Shown: in pieces, positions 5,715-6,687 of the stretch
How positions within the stretch are numbered: position 1 is the first letter of the stretch
Layout of the letters: each line of letters starts with the position of its first letter
NCBI GenBank assembly: GCA_021767845.1
Contig: JAASSQ010000162.1
Coordinates: forward strand, 1-6,687
Source: Roseovarius sp.
GTDB taxonomy: Bacteria > Pseudomonadota > Alphaproteobacteria > Rhodobacterales > Rhodobacteraceae
Direction of reading: 5' to 3'
Length of the DNA: 6,687 nt
Notes under the pieces: model-generated
The model's input: the letters and a program-made list of their open reading frames with translations, nothing else
The model's database searches: none
Told to the model about the DNA's origin: nothing
Program-made: the position numbers and the translations under genes

Positions 5715-6687
5715 AATGGGCCTTGGCCTCGTAAAGCGTGTCCACCCCGATCTCGCAGACCCCCCGCTCGGTGGCGAAAATCTCGGTGTTGCGCCGCGCC
5801 TTGCCGCGCACGAAGAACGGGATCTTCTTCAATTCGCGTTCGGCCTCGTCCAGCCAGATCACCTCGGCGGTCTTCTTCTGTTCGCAAATATCCTCGGGGG
5901 GGGTCCCGCCAGCGGCGGGACGGGGGGCAGACAGCCCCCCCTTGCCGCCCGACAGGGCCGCGCCGCCGTGATGGCTGGCGCCCGCGTCGTCGTGGAACTC
6001 GAAATCCTCGCGGAACATGTGCAGCAGGTGCTCTTCCAGCCCCATGACCAGCGGGTGCACCCAGGTGTCGAAGATGACATTCGCCCCCTCCAGCCCCATC
6101 TGCGGGCTGTAGCGGGCGGGGAAATCCTGCACATGCACCGGGGCCGAGATCACGGCGCAGGGAATACCCAGCCGCTTGCCGATATGGCGCTCCATCTGGG
6201 TGCCGAGGATCATCTCGGGGGCCAGGCTTTCGATCCGCGCTTCGACATCGAGGTAGTCGTCGGTGATCAGCGCCTCGACGCCGTAATCCTTCGCCAGCGC
6301 CCGGATCGGCCGGGCCATCTCGCGGTTGTAGCAGCCAAGCCCCACCACCTCGAAGCCCATCTCGTCGCGCGCGATGCGCGCGGCGGCGGCCACGTGGGTG
6401 CCATCACCGAAAAGGAACACCCGCTTGCCCGTCAGATAGGTTGAATCCACGCTGGCCGAATACCACGGCAGCCGCAAACGCGCTTCATTCAAAACTTCAG
6501 AAATGCCCGTCAAGGCACTGACTTCGCGCACGAAATCGCGCGTTGTACCGACGCCGATCGGCACGCATTTCGTATAGGGCAGGCCCAGTTCGCGCTCCAT
6601 CCAGCGGCAGGCGGCCTCGCCGGTTTCGGGATACATCAGCACGTTGACATGCGCCGCCCCCAGCCGGGTCAGATCGTCGGGGCTCGC
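5704..6687 (-). CDS. bchB: DPOR subunit B (BchB), 3' part only
   Basis: This is the last 327 codons of BchB (about 520 residues in Rhodobacter), open at the window edge; the N-terminal cluster-binding part is outside. BchB pairs with BchN to form the NifDK-like part of protochlorophyllide reductase, which holds the substrate and receives electrons from BchL. Fragment residues 1-230 are the nitrogenase-like core: ASPDDLTRLGAAHVNVLMYP (1-20), TKCVPIGVGTTRDFV (39-53), LPWYSASVDSTYLTGKRVF (73-91), FGDGTHVAA (93-101) and SAPVHVQDFPARYSPQMG (181-198). Asp81 in SVDSTYL probably matches the proton-donating Asp274 of R. capsulatus BchB. Residues 276-327 are the small C-terminal PCP_red-type domain (WLDEAERELKKIPFFVRGKA, ending EAKAHYAR). 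The linker between them is mostly encoded by a palindromic element (see the repeat entry). The gene overlaps bchH by 11 nt. An internal GTG at 6642 is not the real start, because conserved sequence continues upstream of it. Confidence 0.96.
   Translation of the reverse strand, partial: ASPDDLTRLGAAHVNVLMYPETGEAACRWMERELGLPYTKCVPIGVGTTRDFVREVSALTGISEVLNEARLRLPWYSASVDSTYLTGKRVFLFGDGTHVAAAARIARDEMGFEVVGLGCYNREMARPIRALAKDYGVEALITDDYLDVEARIESLAPEMILGTQMERHIGKRLGIPCAVISAPVHVQDFPARYSPQMGLEGANVIFDTWVHPLVMGLEEHLLHMFREDFEFHDDAGASHHGGAALSGGKGGLSAPRPAAGGTPPEDICEQKKTAEVIWLDEAERELKKIPFFVRGKARRNTEIFATERGVCEIGVDTLYEAKAHYAR
5871..5941 (-). repeat. Palindromic double-hairpin element embedded in frame in bchB
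   Basis: Two perfect stem-loops lie side by side. GTCCCGCC/GGCGGGAC (5903-5910 with 5914-5921) has an 8-bp stem and a 3-nt loop. GGGGGGC/GCCCCCC (5922-5928 with 5934-5940) has a 7-bp stem and a 5-nt loop. They are flanked by a run of eight G (5896-5903) and one of seven C (5935-5941). On the minus strand the hairpins are followed by CCCCGAGGATATTTGCGAA and a purine-rich GAAGAAG. From memory, this layout (G/C-run hairpins, then GAGGATATTT) resembles a dispersed intergenic repeat common in Rhodobacteraceae; that cannot be confirmed from one copy. Here it is translated in the bchB frame as fragment residues 249-272 (GGLSAPRPAAGG, then TPPEDICEQKK), between two conserved domains. Boundaries are approximate. 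Confidence 0.7.

Noticed and set aside
5903..5940. Intrinsic transcription terminator at the twin hairpins
   Set aside because: No U run follows on the minus strand, and both the bchB frame and the downstream genes continue through it.

Overview
The window is a high-GC stretch of an alphaproteobacterial photosynthesis gene cluster. It most likely comes from a purple bacterium or aerobic anoxygenic phototroph of the Rhodobacterales, because protein motifs and gene order both match the bchFNBHLM-lhaA-puhA arrangement known from Rhodobacter. Every gene is on the minus strand, so transcription runs from high to low coordinates. The order is bchB (3' part only, 5704-6687), bchH (2142-5714), bchL (1199-2095), bchM (519-1199) and lhaA (5' part only, 1-522). 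Identities rest on recognisable family motifs; no database search was possible.

The genes act in sequence on bacteriochlorophyll. BchH carries protoporphyrin IX for magnesium chelation, BchM methylates the Mg-protoporphyrin product, and BchL with BchN-BchB forms the dark-operative protochlorophyllide reductase (DPOR). LhaA is a membrane protein of the PucC/BCD family, involved in light-harvesting 1 assembly. The genes are packed as one transcription unit: bchB/bchH overlap by 11 nt, bchL/bchM by 1 nt and bchM/lhaA by 4 nt. The only real intergenic space is 46 nt between bchH and bchL. No stretch over 300 nt lacks a gene. I see no RNA gene, transposase, CRISPR array or convincing promoter; the operon promoters would lie to the right, outside the window.

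The most unusual item is a double-hairpin, G/C-run palindromic element at about 5871-5941, inside bchB and in frame. It encodes most of the linker between the nitrogenase-like core and the small C-terminal PCP_red-type domain. Its layout, two adjacent perfect stem-loops followed by GAGGATATTT, looks like a dispersed intergenic repeat of Rhodobacteraceae that has become protein-coding. I find no undescribed gene system; the rest is a conventional photosynthesis operon.
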